Under the pieces are notes generated by a model. It saw only the letters and a program-made list of their open reading frames with translations. It ran no database searches and had not been told where the DNA came from. From contig NC_081409.1 of the NCBI RefSeq assembly GCF_030272615.1, positions 654,380,468 through 654,444,467 of the forward strand: DNA of 64,000 bases, read 5' to 3'. A program made the translations under genes and the position numbers. This document shows positions 22,816 to 34,306 of the stretch, in pieces. Positions within the stretch are counted from its first letter, which is position 1, and every line of letters begins with the position of its first letter. This DNA is from Cryptomeria japonica (lineage: Eukaryota > Streptophyta > Pinopsida > Cupressales > Cupressaceae).

Positions 22816-23275
22816 ATTGATGGCAAAACAATTAAATGTTAATACCGACAAGATATTCAAATTGATTCAGATTCAGATTGCTGTTAGACTTCTCCTGTTA
22901 TCCTTGAGATGTTACAATCTTCTAAAGTCTTCTCCCTTTTCATTAGGCTTCTGAGCTGTTGACTTGCATTTAGTCTTCTCCCCCTATCATTAGTCTTCTA
23001 TTATTTTCATCATTCAGGGCTTTACCATTCAGTCAACCATTTAGTCTTTTCCCCCTTTGACAACAATGCCAAAAAGTAAAAGAACTAAATCATGATTTCT
23101 TCCTCTAGGAAGTGATTTGCCTTGTTGTGTATCATCTCAGTCTCGGTCAGAGCAACTTGTCTCTATTCACTATTTCCTGCACAACTTTAGAAAACCTTGT
23201 AATGTGCGTAAATCAACATCAATCCACACATAATATTCTGTAGATTCATCGAATTGATGCTTTCACTGAACTTGG

Positions 23276-26200
23276 TCAGTGAGTAGAAGATAGGGGTAGG
23301 ACCCCTAAATTGCTTCTGAGATACTCAAAAGTGTCCCTTGGCAATGGCTTTGTGAAGATGTCTACTAATTGCTCCTTTGAATTGATATATTCCAGCACAA
23401 CTTTCTTCTCTTGAACTTCTTCTCTGAGATAATGATACTTTATAGATATATGCTTTGTCTTAGAGTGCATTACTGGATTGTTTGAAATGTTAATGGCACT
23501 AGTATTTTCATAGAATATAGTTACTGGCTCGATAACTCTCTCATTTATACCTTCCAATAGTTGTTTGATCCATGCTATATTGGTACAATTCAATGCTGCA
23601 GCAACATATTTAGCTTCTGTTGTTGACTGTGAGACACATCCTTGTTTCTTTCTAAGCCAACTCACTAGTCTTTCTCCTAAAAAGAAAGCTCCACCACTTG
23701 TGTTTTTCCTGTCATCTATGTTGCCTACCTAATTAGCATCAGTATAAACTTTTAAATCAAAATTCTTCTTCTTTTCATATACTAAGTCATAATCTTCAGT
23801 GCCTCTCAGGTATCTCAAAATTCTCTTGATTGATGTCATATGTGTTTCCTTGGGATCTACAGAGAATCTTGCTATAATACCTACTACATGTGCTATATCC
23901 GGTCTACTATGCACAACATATTGCAATTTCCCAATCATAGATTGGTAAAGTGTCTCATCAACAAATGCAGATTCATCATTCTTTGATAGTTTACAGTTAG
24001 TAGTCATAGGAGTACTTACTGGTTTAGAATCCTCCATTCCAAATTTCTTCAAGATTTCCTTTATGTACTTGGATTGAGTAATGAAAATCTCATCTTTCAT
24101 TTGTAGTATCTGTAAACCTATAAAATAGTTTATCTCACCAATTAGTGACATCTCAAATTCTTTGCACATTGCATTTCCAAAGTTCTTGCATAAAGAGTCA
24201 TTACCATAAAATATAATGTCATCAACAAATATGGTTGAGATCAGTATTCCATTTTCTTCATCTTTCTTCATGTACATGTTGTTGTTTTCACTTGTCCTTA
24301 TAAAACCAATCTTGATTAAATAAGAGTGCAGTCTCTCATACCATGCTCTAGGTGCTTGTTTTAGACCATATAAAGCTTTGTTCAGTTTGCATACTTGATC
24401 TTTACTCTTGTCTTCAACAAAACCTTCAGGTTGTTCAATGTAAACTTCTTCTTCTAGTATACCATTCAAAAATGCAGATTTAACATTCATTTGATATACC
24501 TTGAAATTTTTGAAAGAAGTATATGCCAACAATGTTCTTACTCCTTCAAGTATAGCCACAAGTGCAAAAGTCTCACCATAATCTATTCCTTCTTCTTGAG
24601 CATAACCTTTGCAAACTAGTCTCGCTTTGTTGTGAATGACCTCACCTTTCTCATTTAGCTTGTTTCTAAAAATCCTCTTAGTACTGATTACATTTTTGTC
24701 TTTTGGTCTTGGTATCAATGTCCATGTGTCATTCTTCTTGATTTGATCAATCTCTTCTGTCATAGCATTTACCCAATCTTCACTGTTAAATGCCTCTTTC
24801 ACTATTCTTGGTTCAAATTCCAATATTAGACATGTGTTCTATCTCATTTTGTTCCTTGTCATCACTAGATCATCCTTATCTCCTATAATCTGACTTGATG
24901 CATGATGTCTTCTGACATACTTGGCTAATATAGGCTCGTTAAGTTCTGTATCATCTTCTTCATCACTCGGTAACTGGACATTATCTTCATTTTCTTCAAC
25001 AACTTTCTCGGTAGGACTTCTCAGTTGAACAGAAACAAATTCTTCATAATCTTCTGGTTCATTGGAATTTCCTTCATCACTCCTTTCTACAAATTCATCA
25101 ATTTTCACATTTGCACTTTCCACTATTTTGTAAGATGATTTGATCAGACATTTAAATGCTTTACTTCTAGAAGAATAACCAAGAAATGTTCCTTCTTCAC
25201 TTTTCTGATCAAACTTTCCATTTTTGTCATCTTAGTGAACATAGCATCTACTTCCAAAGATTTTAAAATAACTTACATTATGTTTCTTGTCATACCAAAT
25301 CTCATATGGTATCTTCATAGTTCCTTTCTTCAATTGTACTCGATTCAAGGTGTAAACTATAGTGTTGATTGCTTCTCTCCAAAATGTTTGAGGTACCCTC
25401 TTTTCTATCATTGGGGTTCTGGAACAATCCACAATTGATCTGTTTCTTCTGTCGGCTATCCCATTTTGCTGAGGTGTTCTTAGTGTAGATACTTGCCTCT
25501 TTATACCATGATCATTGCAGAATAAGTTAAATTCATCATAAGTGAACTCTCCTCCTCTATCAGATCTAAGGCATTGCAGTTGTCTTCCTCTTTCATTTTC
25601 AACTCTTGCCTTGTACCATTTAAACATTTGAAAAGCTTCTGATTTTTCTTTTAAAAACATGACTAACATCATCCTTGAGTAATCATCCACAAATAATATG
25701 AAATACTTATCACCATAATAACTTTAAACTTTCATAGGACCACAAAGATCAGTATGTACTAGATCCAAAATTCCTTTAGAAGTGTAGGACTTACTTGTAA
25801 AGCTTGATCTTGTCATCTTACTCATCTGGCATCCTCAGCACATAGCATTCTTAGGTTTTTCCAGACTTGGTAGACCTCTTACTCGGTGCTTCTTACTTAT
25901 TTTGATCAGATTATCAAAATTTACATGACAAAACCTTTTATGCCATAACCAGGTATCATCTATCTTAGCATAAAGACACTTGTTCCAAGTTGAGTCAAGA
26001 TGAAATGTATTACCTTTTGTTTGTGTCCCGGTAGTAGCTAACTTTCCATGCTTGTCATGAACTTTGACAATTCCTTTCTGAAATTCTATTTGGTATCCTG
26101 TATTGTTTAGCTATGCTACACTCAACAAATTGTATTTCAATCCTTCAACCCAGTATACATCATCACATTTATCATTTTCAAGAAGTGTTATAGATCCTTT

Positions 26201-27463
26201 ACCTTTCACTGGACATGGTGCATCATTACCAAATCTTACATAGCCTCCATCATAGTCTTCTAATTTAACAAACTTGTGTTTATCACCTCTCATATGATGT
26301 GAGCATCCACTGTCTATGATCCAAGAATCATTATTATTTATGTGAGATATTAGGGCTTTTTCTTCAAACCTTTCTTCATCAGATCCATCCTTAATAGCCA
26401 CATAAACAACTTCCTCAGTATCAGTTTCATTAGATTTGTCATCGTTGGATTCCTTATCAGCTACTAGACATGTCTTTCTATCTCTCCTTCTGAAGTCTCG
26501 GTGTCCTCTGTATTGGTTGTCTTTCTGCCTGTTATCTCGGTATTCTCTCTTTTCACTAGATTCTTTATTAGGGTATTTAGAAGCCATATGTCCTATTTTA
26601 TCACAATTGAAACATTTTAAAGGTAGCTTCCCTTTATACTTACCTTTGCCTCTCGGTAACCTTCTGGCTAATAATGCTTCAAACTCTTCTTGCTTCTTGA
26701 ATTCCTCATACAGTTTGTGCACTTCTTCCATGTTCTTACGAAATCTTTCACTTGCTCCACTGTGATTTCCTTCAGAGTACTTACTCATTCTATCATTGTA
26801 ATCATTAGATTCACCAATATGAAAAGAACTAAATGCAGATTCTACTTTATTTACCGAAGACCCATTGTTATCAGATTACTTAACTCAAATGCATGTAGCT
26901 TACCAATAGTAGCATCCAAAGAAACTGGCATGTTAGGTACAAACCTCACTTCATTGATTGCAGAGACTCGAATAGCATAAGCTAGTAGAAGGGTTCTCAA
27001 CAACTTACCTGTTATATCCTTTTCTTCAATAGTTCCACCTACTCCTTTAATTTGATTGACAATCTCCTTTAGTCTTGTACTGTATTGGGTTATGTTCTCA
27101 CCTTCATTCATTCTCATGGATTCAAGTTGTCCTCTTAGACTATCTAGTTTTTTCTCTTTGAACATGTTCATCACCTCCATACACAGATATGAGCTTAGTC
27201 CACATTGATTTTGCATCATTACAGCCTTCTAGATCATTAAACTCTGAGTTGGTCAATGCTGATGTTATTTCAATCATAGCCTGAATATGTTCTTGCTTTG
27301 CCTTTACCTCTTCCAAAGTCATTGGATTGGTGCTTGGTGCAATGCAATCATTCTCCAGATAATATGTTGCATACTCTCCAATTCCTGATAAATGCAGCTT
27401 CATCATTTTCTGTCATGTGGAGAAACTTAACTTGTTCAGCTTCGGTGCATCCCTTTTATACAT
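23276..27463 (-). pseudogene. Copia gag-pol polyprotein, element 2, broken
   Basis: Starts at ATG 27463 (MYKRDAPKLNKLSFST) but hits a stop at the next Trp codon. Gag continues 27406-26851. The zinc knuckle (CFNCDKIGHMASKYPNK) has lost its last Cys to Tyr. Protease DSG is intact in DSWIIDSGCSHHM. Integrase 25690-25232 keeps SDRGGEF, but the third catalytic residue is Asp (GIADRRN) where the family and element 1 have Glu (AERRN). RT 24823-23729 is one long open frame with FVDD (IFVDDIIFYGND). RNase H is damaged: TDAN then stop where element 1 has TDADW. The last piece is 23665-23276. Non-functional; the long RT frame is the best preserved in either element. Confidence 0.92.
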
Positions 27464-27513
27464 CTTCGGATCTTTGCCTCAAGTACATTTAAACTTTTCT
27501 TCCAGAGTCCAAA

Positions 27514-27526
27514 GCTCTGATACCAA
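27514..27526 (-). other. Primer-binding site, copia element 2
   Basis: The plus strand reads GCTCTGATACCAA, the complement of TTGGTATCAGAGC, a perfect match to the initiator tRNA-Met type site, directly next to the LTR start at 27528. Confidence 0.9.
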
Positions 27527-27527
27527 T

Positions 27528-29047
27528 TGATAGTTCTGATACTTAATGTAAATTACAAATGCCAATAGCTAACAAGATGAGAGGGGGGGGGTGAATCATA
27601 CAGACTTAATCTTCCATAAAATCAATAGATTCAACCTCGGTAACTTATACTTCAGCAATATAACCAAAATCTGCTAAACATGCAAACTCATAAACACATA
27701 ATCATCATAACACTCATAACACTAGAATTAACATGGAAACCCAAATAGGGAAAAACCACTATGGGATTTCGGACCCACTAAGAAATATACTCTTCTAGAG
27801 TATGCTCGGTTAAAAGCAAATCCTGTTAAAGATTATAAACACGTTGCTAGATGTGACCCGGTTAAGGGATTTCCATCAGATCTATTACAATCTTCACTTT
27901 GTTAGAAGTGACCTTGTTAAAGGATTTCAAACACTCAACTAGAATGTTACCTTGCTAGAGGGTTTACAAATAAGACTGTTAAGTCCACTCGATTAAGAGA
28001 TTTTCTCTCACTTACAAAATAACAGTAATAAAAATCTATCTACAACTTCACATCTAAAATACTAAAGCAAATTCTTCTTTGTTCAAAACAATCTAGTCAT
28101 AAGACTTATCTTGTCCCTCTGCTAGGCTCTCTACTCTATTATTCAAACAGGTCTTCAAGCTTCTATGCTCGGTAATCACTATGTAGCATCCCTGTGCTTA
28201 CACTTGCCCGTGTACATTGTTATTAACAATTCCTTATTTTTAAACAATTGCTAACTGCTTAATCTCCTTGATCACATTTCCCATGATCAATCTTAGCCAT
28301 CAGATCTTCAAAATTGACCAGTTTCAATGTATCCTTTTGATCTGAAAACATTTTACCTTGCCTTGGGACTTGTAGTCCTTTCTTGGAACTTGCACAAGGT
28401 TATTGCGGTTCAATCTGCGCTGTAGATCTTCTTGCCGATTTTCCTTTACCATAGATCCTTAACAAACTTCATGCACGGTATACCAATCATTTATACATCT
28501 CCAACTAATCATTGTCCTTCATTATATAATTATTTTATCCATCCAATGCGCATTATCATAACTCAGTTGCAACTTGGTAAATACTAAACTTTACTCGGTA
28601 GACATTCCGCCTTCATTAACTGATATTGATAACTTTAGGGTTTACCGACTAGGTTCTTTGCTCAATGACATAGTATAGTATTAACCTTAAAATCAACAAC
28701 ATATGTAGGATATCAAAACAATCTAAACATCATGATCCCATCATTGTCTAACTCAGCAATAGTTGCCCATTGAATAACTTATTCCTCCTTTTATTCATCA
28801 CATTCTTTCTATGTCTTTTACCGACATCTTAATTCTCTTCAAATCAATCTTCTCAAGATATGTCAACATCATACTGAATCAGGTAATCAATTTCTTGACA
28901 TCAATGACAAAATAATGTTATAAAGATAGTTATCATCCTTCTTCAGTTATATCAATAATCTCCAACAACCTTCTCAATATCCTTCATGAATATCAACAAT
29001 CTTCTGATATTGAAATGCCAACAATCTTTCTTACTATAATGCCAATA
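27528..29047 (-). repeat. 5' LTR of copia element 2
   Basis: 1520 bp, inner end TGATAGTTCTGATAC, outer end GCCAATA (mutated from GCCAACA), followed by TSD GATAG. Confidence 0.9.
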
Positions 29048-29052
29048 GATAG

Positions 29053-29780
29053 AGTTTTATCCTAGGGTAGCTTCGGAAGAGTAAAGATACTATAGAAACG
29101 TTGCCCCACTAGGATTTTCAGTTAGCATTGAGAGGCAAAGATAATTTTACGAAGAAACACAAAAGGTATCTTTGCCCCAAGTGATTTATCAAAAGAAAAG
29201 GTTATGTCCCAAGATAAGAATATAAGGCTGTGGAGAGGGAAAATATTATCCAATGGTTTACAAGGCATTTGTTAAGGTCCTGGAATAAGGAGCAGGATGA
29301 AACAAAGAAAACGTTATCCCAAATGAATAGAGAGCATATACGGAGTGATACTTTGGGTTTGAGTAGGACTATGCACATAGATACTTGGGGTCCAGGATAA
29401 GAGGATGAGTAAATAAGAAATGAATTATTAATCCTGGAGGGTCACAAAGGTCAAGGAAAAGAGGCTTAGGATAAAAGGTAGATGGAAATACAATTAAAGT
29501 CTTCTCCCGAGGGACTGGGAAGTGCATCCTTCAATGCTTCAGGATAAAAATGAAAAAGGAAGACGAAGCAAAAAGCTTATCCAGGGGAAGCACAAGGTGT
29601 GGTGGTGACTTGATTTTTAGTTTCAATGAGAATAAATAAAGAGGGATAAAGCTCTGATATTGGATAAGAAGGGGATTGAATTCGAAATAATTTTTATCCT
29701 GAAAAGATGAAAGAATTAGAGAAATGGGCCCTGGGATAAGAAACAAAGTTGGAGATAATAAATATTTTATCCCAAATTGG
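29053..29780. repeat. Cluster of GGATAA/TTATCC motifs
   Basis: Twelve exact copies of GGATAA or its complement TTATCC lie within about 720 bp, at 29057, 29246, 29314, 29395, 29469, 29542, 29577, 29644, 29662, 29694, 29734 and 29767, on both strands. Many sit in a wider context such as CAGGATAAG or TTATCCCA. Fewer than one would be expected by chance. Further copies at 18528, 18641, 20281 and 21224 belong to the same stretch, which was split by later insertions. There is no coding frame of note. It may be a decayed short-period repeat, or an upstream region of the gene at 30358. Confidence 0.6.
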
Positions 29781-29878
29781 TAAATGAAGTTGAAAATGGA
29801 TATTCAGGGAAAAAGGATGTGGTGAACTCATTGCATTTATTGTCGTACGTGGTGATTGAAACAACATAAAAGGCAAAG

Positions 29879-30145
29879 GTGGCCCAAAGGGAATACAAGG
29901 GCGCCAACTCAGTGGTTAGAGGAAGTCAAGGATTGATCATGGGCATCCAAATGATCATCTACGATGGAAATTCGAATTTGGAAGCAAACAACAACTTTTC
30001 TTTGCATGAAGGAATTAATGGTGGAGCAATAAAAGAGAAAACTCTGCTGCATTCATCTTCACCAAGTATTCAAGTGATCGCAAAGCTATTGCTGAGCAAG
30101 AAGAATGTGAATTTGAGAAGTCTCAAGGCGTCCAATCAAAAGTAG
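29879..30145 (+). CDS. Hypothetical 88-codon frame upstream of the acidic gene
   Basis: Open frame MAQREYKGANSVVRGSQGLI to NLRSLKASNQK, ending at TAG. The printed first residue corresponds to a GTG-type start; internal ATG codons follow at about 29939. It sits 5' of the acidic gene on the same strand. I tested whether it is a first exon joined to 30317 or 30347. A GT occurs at the end (AAAAGTAGCT), but joining to the acceptor at 30316 gives an early stop, so the link is unproven. No family recognised. Confidence 0.25.
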   Translation: MAQREYKGANSVVRGSQGLIMGIQMIIYDGNSNLEANNNFSLHEGINGGAIKEKTLLHSSSPSIQVIAKLLLSKKNVNLRSLKASNQK

Positions 30146-30316
30146 CTAACTTAGGGTATTAACCATTCTCTTGTTTCTTGGCATGCCTGTAAATGAATTG
30201 GGCATGCAAGTTTTTCATTATTTTTAACTGCACTGTTGAATTTGTTCTTTATGGGTGTTTATTAGGCTAACTTTGTCTTCTTAGGGTATTAACCAATCTC
30301 TTGTTTCTTGGCAGGT
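30146..30316 (+). repeat. Duplicated segment, possible intron or 5' leader
   Basis: TTAGGGTATTAACCATTCTC (about 30152) recurs as TTAGGGTATTAACCAATCTC (about 30281), each followed by TTGTTTCTTGGCA. The second copy reads TTCTTGGCAG and would serve as a splice acceptor at 30316; the first reads TTCTTGGCATG and would not. Confidence 0.5.
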
Positions 30317-30357
30317 CATAGTCCCTAGTCTTTTCTTCACCATTGCAGTTTAAGAAT

Positions 30358-30858
30358 ATGTTATACCTTGATATGGTCAAAATGGGTAATTCATGTGATT
30401 ATGAGAATGGAAAGATTGTGGTTTCTGGCTTCCTGATAGATCAGAGTGGAAACAATGGAGATGAAGAAGTTTATAAGAAGGTACAAGATCATAAAGAAGA
30501 AGATAAGGATGATACAGAAAGACAAGATGATGAACAAGATGTAGGTCAGTGGGCACAAGTTGGTGATGAAGTAGATGAAGAAGAAGATAAGGATGACACA
30601 GAAGAGGAAAATGCAGAAGAATAAGATGTGGGTCAGTTGGCACAAGATGATGATGAAGCAAAAGATGAAGAAGAGGATGGTGAAGAAGAAGATAAGGATG
30701 ATATAGAAGAACAAGATGATGAACAAGGTGTGGGTCAGTGGACACAAGAAGGTGATGAAGCAGAAGATGAAGAAGATAAGGATGATATAGAAGAGGAAAA
30801 TGTTGAAGAACATGATGATGAACAAGATGTGGGTCAGTGGGCACATGATGATGAAGCA

Positions 30859-30910
<52 letters not shown>

Positions 30911-32670
30911 CAAAAGAGGAAAATGCAGAAGAAGATGATGATGGAAAGGAAGAAGATTGCAACAATAACTTGTATATCAATGGTAGCTCATTTGATGTTG
31001 GACGTGAGGATTCTTGGGCTAATGAGTGCCCAAAAAATCTCCAGATAAATAGTGGAGAAGACCAAGACTTATTATGTCAAGATGATCAAGAAGTAAATGA
31101 GCGGGAAGAAGACCATCAACAAGAAGATGATGATGTAAAAGATGGTGCAGAAAATGATGAAGAAGAAACAGATACCCAAATAGAAGAGGATGGGCAAGAA
31201 ACTGATGGCAATGAAGCTAACCACAACAATAGCGAAGTAGATATCACTGGCAGTTCATCTGATGATATTTTGAGAGAGGATAGAAATGTAGGCATAAACA
31301 ATGGAGATGAACATGATGTGGGCCATTGGGAAAAAGATGATGAAGAATATGAGCTTAAAGAGCAAGATGATGATTGTGAGCACAGTCCTAGCACTAGCTA
31401 TGTTAATACCACTATTAGTTCATCAATTGGAAGTGGGCATGCTTTGGCTCTAGAATCATCTACATATAATGACATAAGCAGCAGAGATGATCAAGAAGCA
31501 AATCCACATAGGCAAGATCATCAACAAGAAAAGGATGATGATGAAGAAGAAGAAGATAGGGATGATGCAGAAGAGGAAAATGTTGTAGAAGAAGAAGATA
31601 CAATAATCTATATATTAGTGGTACTTCATATGATGTTGAGAATAGGGATACTTGGGCTACTTAGTCACCAATAAATAGACATATTAGTGGTAGTTCATCA
31701 TATGTTGGGATTAGTATTACTTGCGCTACTGAGTCACCAAGAAATAAACATAAATAGTGGAGATGATCAAGAAGTATATGAGCAGAGAGAAGACCGTTAA
31801 CAAGAAGATGATGATGTACAAGATGAAGAAGGAAAAGATGGTGAAGAAGATGATGGGGAGAAAACAGATACCCGAAGAGAAGAGGATGAGCAAGAAAGTG
31901 ATGGCAATGAAGGTAACCCCAGCAATAGAGACATAGACATCACTGGCAGTTGATCTGATGATATTATGACAGAGGATTCTTTGTCTTCTGACTTGTCAAT
32001 AAATGAAAGCCTAAGTAATGTAGATGAAGAGGATGAGAAAAAGAATGATGGCAATGAAGCTAACCCCAGAGATAGCGACGTAGACATCACTGGCAGTTCA
32101 TCTGATGATATTCTGAAAGATGATTCTTTGTTTTCTGACTTCTCAATGAATGAAAGCCTAAGCAATGGAGATGAACAAGAAAGAGATCAATGAGGAGAAG
32201 ATCTATCTCAAGAAGAAGAAGACGATGCATAATATAATGGTGGAAAACAAGATGACGAAGGTGGAAGAGGACGAGCAGAAAACGAAGATTCAGAAAATGA
32301 GAAGGAAGATGCGTTTGATAGTAAAGAAGAAGATGATAAGGTAATCAAGAATTTGATTATAGCACTGATTATAATGGAGGAAATACAAAAGAAACACAAA
32401 TGGATACTGAAGATGCTATTGCAGAGGGAGGTAAGGACGAGAAAGAAAGAGAGTCAGGGGAAGTAGGAAAAGTTGAATCTAAGATAAATTTAAAGAGGGC
32501 AAGAAGTTTAGGGGGAAAACAAGATCTGAATTATATATTGAAGTCAAAAAGGCAGAGAACATAAGAAGAAAAGGCTAACCAAGCACCGAATGGAGACCAA
32601 TAAAGATGCAGAAGATAACAGTGAAAAGTAGGATGATAGCGATGATAAAAATGAAGATGAAGAATAAATA
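30358..32670 (+). pseudogene. Acidic repeat-protein gene, longest copy, interrupted
   Basis: From ATG 30358 one frame runs to 31674 with a single internal stop: TAA at 30622-30624, where sister repeats have CAA. The product is dominated by Asp and Glu. Module 1, about 30-38 residues with signature DEQDVGQWAQ, occurs about four times between 30530 and 30850, followed by 17 Asp codons (30859-30909). Module 2 carries NGSSFDVGREDSWAN, then QEVNEREEDHQQEDDD and DITGSSSDDIL; further copies follow downstream (DITGSSSDDILKDDSL and MNESLSNGDE, 31966-32193) after frameshifts that cancel. The end (about 32200-32670) carries a basic patch and a last acidic tail, as in elements A and B. There are no known domains or membrane segments. 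An acidic, possibly nuclear protein is inference from composition only. Confidence 0.6.
30859..30909 (+). repeat. (GAT)17 microsatellite coding for 17 Asp
   Basis: An uninterrupted GAT run in the reading frame of the acidic gene. Its antisense gives a long His run, which is not a gene. Confidence 0.95.
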
Positions 32671-32689
32671 AAATAGAAACACCAATGCT

Positions 32690-32930
32690 TAACAGTTTTT
32701 TTTTTTTCCAGTTTACCATGCAACAATTGACCAATGCATGATGGGGTATGCCTTGTGTCTCAATTATTGCTAAAAATTTCCATGGTATTAGTATTGTTGT
32801 AATTTATCCCATCAGCTATAAATAATAAAGGTTTGTTTTGGATATTTTAAGAAGTATTTATTATTGTAGTAAGTTGTTTCTATTGTGGGACATGTTTATA
32901 TGTTTTCAGAAAGAAGTCACTAGCCAAGAT
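32690..32930 (+). other. 3' flank of the acidic gene (family segment)
   Basis: Contains a T run, AGCTATAAATAATAAAGG and GTAGTAAGTTGTTTCTATTG. The closest relative is 52725-52860 (AGCCATAAATAATAAAGG...GTAGTAAGTTGTTTCTATTG). AATAAA here could serve as a polyadenylation signal (about 32821). Confidence 0.6.
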
Positions 32931-33301
32931 CATGCACTATAAAAAAGGGGAAAAGGGAGATGCCCACCATTGTAAGAGGATACATTTTTTGTTATTTTAA
33001 TAGTTTACAAAATTTAATTTTGGCTACAGCATGAAAGTTTTTGTAAAGAGATCAAATTTTAGTGTAGTTATTTTGTTGGAAATGTCACTAATTTTTTAAA
33101 TTTTTTTAAATGGTAAGTGCTATCAGCTGTGGGGATAGCGCCTTATATTAATATAAACACTGAGTACAAAAGTATTACACAAACCCAAAAACCCTTCACC
33201 AAGGGAAGCCAAAGCTTAGGTACATTACATTCTATGCTTAGAAAGAGATTAAATCTATATGCCAACCTAGTCTGTCCTACCAACAAACACAACTCCTAAA
33301 T

Positions 33302-34030
33302 CTAGCTTTGTTTGATAAAACGGAGGATGACCAATACTACCTCCCCAATGCTGAGTAGATTATCAGTAGAGCCCTCGGAAAGCCACCAATCCTCTGATTC
33401 TAGAAGTGTCCTGAAGTTGTCGAGGTTACCGCTCAACACTCCTGCTTTGAACGTGTGTCATGCCTCTCTTGTGAACCGAGCTCTCCTTCTCTAATCATCT
33501 CCGTGAGCCTCCTCTACAAGATCCACATTGCCCTCATCGTGCTCTGATTCTGTCATGTCTATCACACCCTCATCCTTTGCCTCATCTACATCCTCTCCCT
33601 CCTCACTCTCAGCTTCTGTCCCTTCGACGCCTTCTTCTTCTGATTCCTCCTAACTGCTCTCTAACAAGTCTTCTGATTCTAAAGTACAAGAAGAACTCTC
33701 TGCAGGCTTGAAATACAGCCTTAAGATACTTTCCCTAACTCCTTCCCTAAGCTCAAAAATAGCATCCGCTACAACATGTATGTTTACTCGGTTGACAAAG
33801 CCCTACATCAAGCCAACACCTTCCACCCACAACTCTAGGATGTCTACAATGGGAGTGATTGCTGCTCCATATACTAGCCCATCACACCAATGTTGCTCCA
33901 AGTTCAGAGAACAGTCCACCAAGGAGATGATTGCCCCGTAGATTTCTTCCTCCAAGATGAACAGATTGAGACATTGTCGCTCCAAACTGTGCCCACAATT
34001 AATGTAGCTCAGACCCACAAAAGGCGACAT
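33302..34030 (-). pseudogene. LINE-1 third ORF (ORF3), about 243 codons, unknown function
   Basis: Downstream of RNase H, one frame can be followed without any frameshift from ATG 34030 to a stop at 33304-33302, broken only by four internal stops: TAG at 33805, TAG at 33652, TAG at 33493 and TGA at 33460. The N-terminal half looks globular (SYINCGHSLERQCLNLF, then QHWCDGLVYGAAITPIVDIL). The middle has ADAIFELREGVRESILRLYF. The C-terminal part is acidic (EESEEEGVEGTEAESEEGED), followed by SEDWWLSEGSTDNLLSIGE. The frame is also open upstream to 34096. Standard plant LINEs end with the RNase H of ORF2. No family recognised; it could be a captured host gene or a lineage-specific LINE ORF. Confidence 0.5.
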
Positions 34031-34306
34031 TTTCACTGAACCTATTGCTGGCTCCCTCTTTTCCCTCCATTTAAAACCAATGGAACCTTCCGGATCTTAT
34101 TTCCAAATTGAGCATGTGAACTCCACCTTTTAATCTATAACCCGCAACCTCTGGATTTCTACCAGGAGAATGGCTAGCCTGTACCCTTCGCTACCACTCT
34201 CTAAAGGTTGAGATCCTCGAGGAACCACAGAGCCGACGCTTTACTTTCGGATCATACCACCTTGCCACCTATGCTTCGACTCATGTAAGGCTATCTTAAA
34301 CCAAAT

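Larger units (their letters stand above)
21258..29047 (-). mobile_element. Ty1/copia retrotransposon, element 2, complete but dead
   Basis: A complete 7790-bp element on the minus strand: 5' LTR 27528-29047, primer-binding site, polyprotein 27463 to 23276, polypurine tract, 3' LTR 21258-22800. Perfect 5-bp TSD GATAG at 21253-21257 and 29048-29052. The two outermost terminal bases are mutated (AG instead of TG at 21258, TA instead of CA at 29047), while the inner ends keep TG and CA. LTRs differ more (about 14 changes in the 240 bp compared by eye) than those of element 1, so this insertion is older. Protein and LTR sequence show it is a relative of element 1. Confidence 0.93.

Noticed and set aside
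24839-25123. Separate acidic host gene, from the Glu-rich frame on the minus strand
   Set aside because: It lies in frame between integrase and RT of copia element 2 and matches the same linker in element 1 (12230-12470); it is part of the polyprotein.
29879-30360. Upstream 88-codon frame as exon 1 of the acidic gene
   Set aside because: Joining the GT near 30138 to the AG at 30316 puts a stop codon right after the junction; no frame-consistent splice was found.
30377-30913. Minus-strand frame with a run of 17 His and many Leu/His/Pro
   Set aside because: It is the antisense of the (GAT)n and GAA/GAT-rich acidic coding repeat on the plus strand; no independent coding signal.
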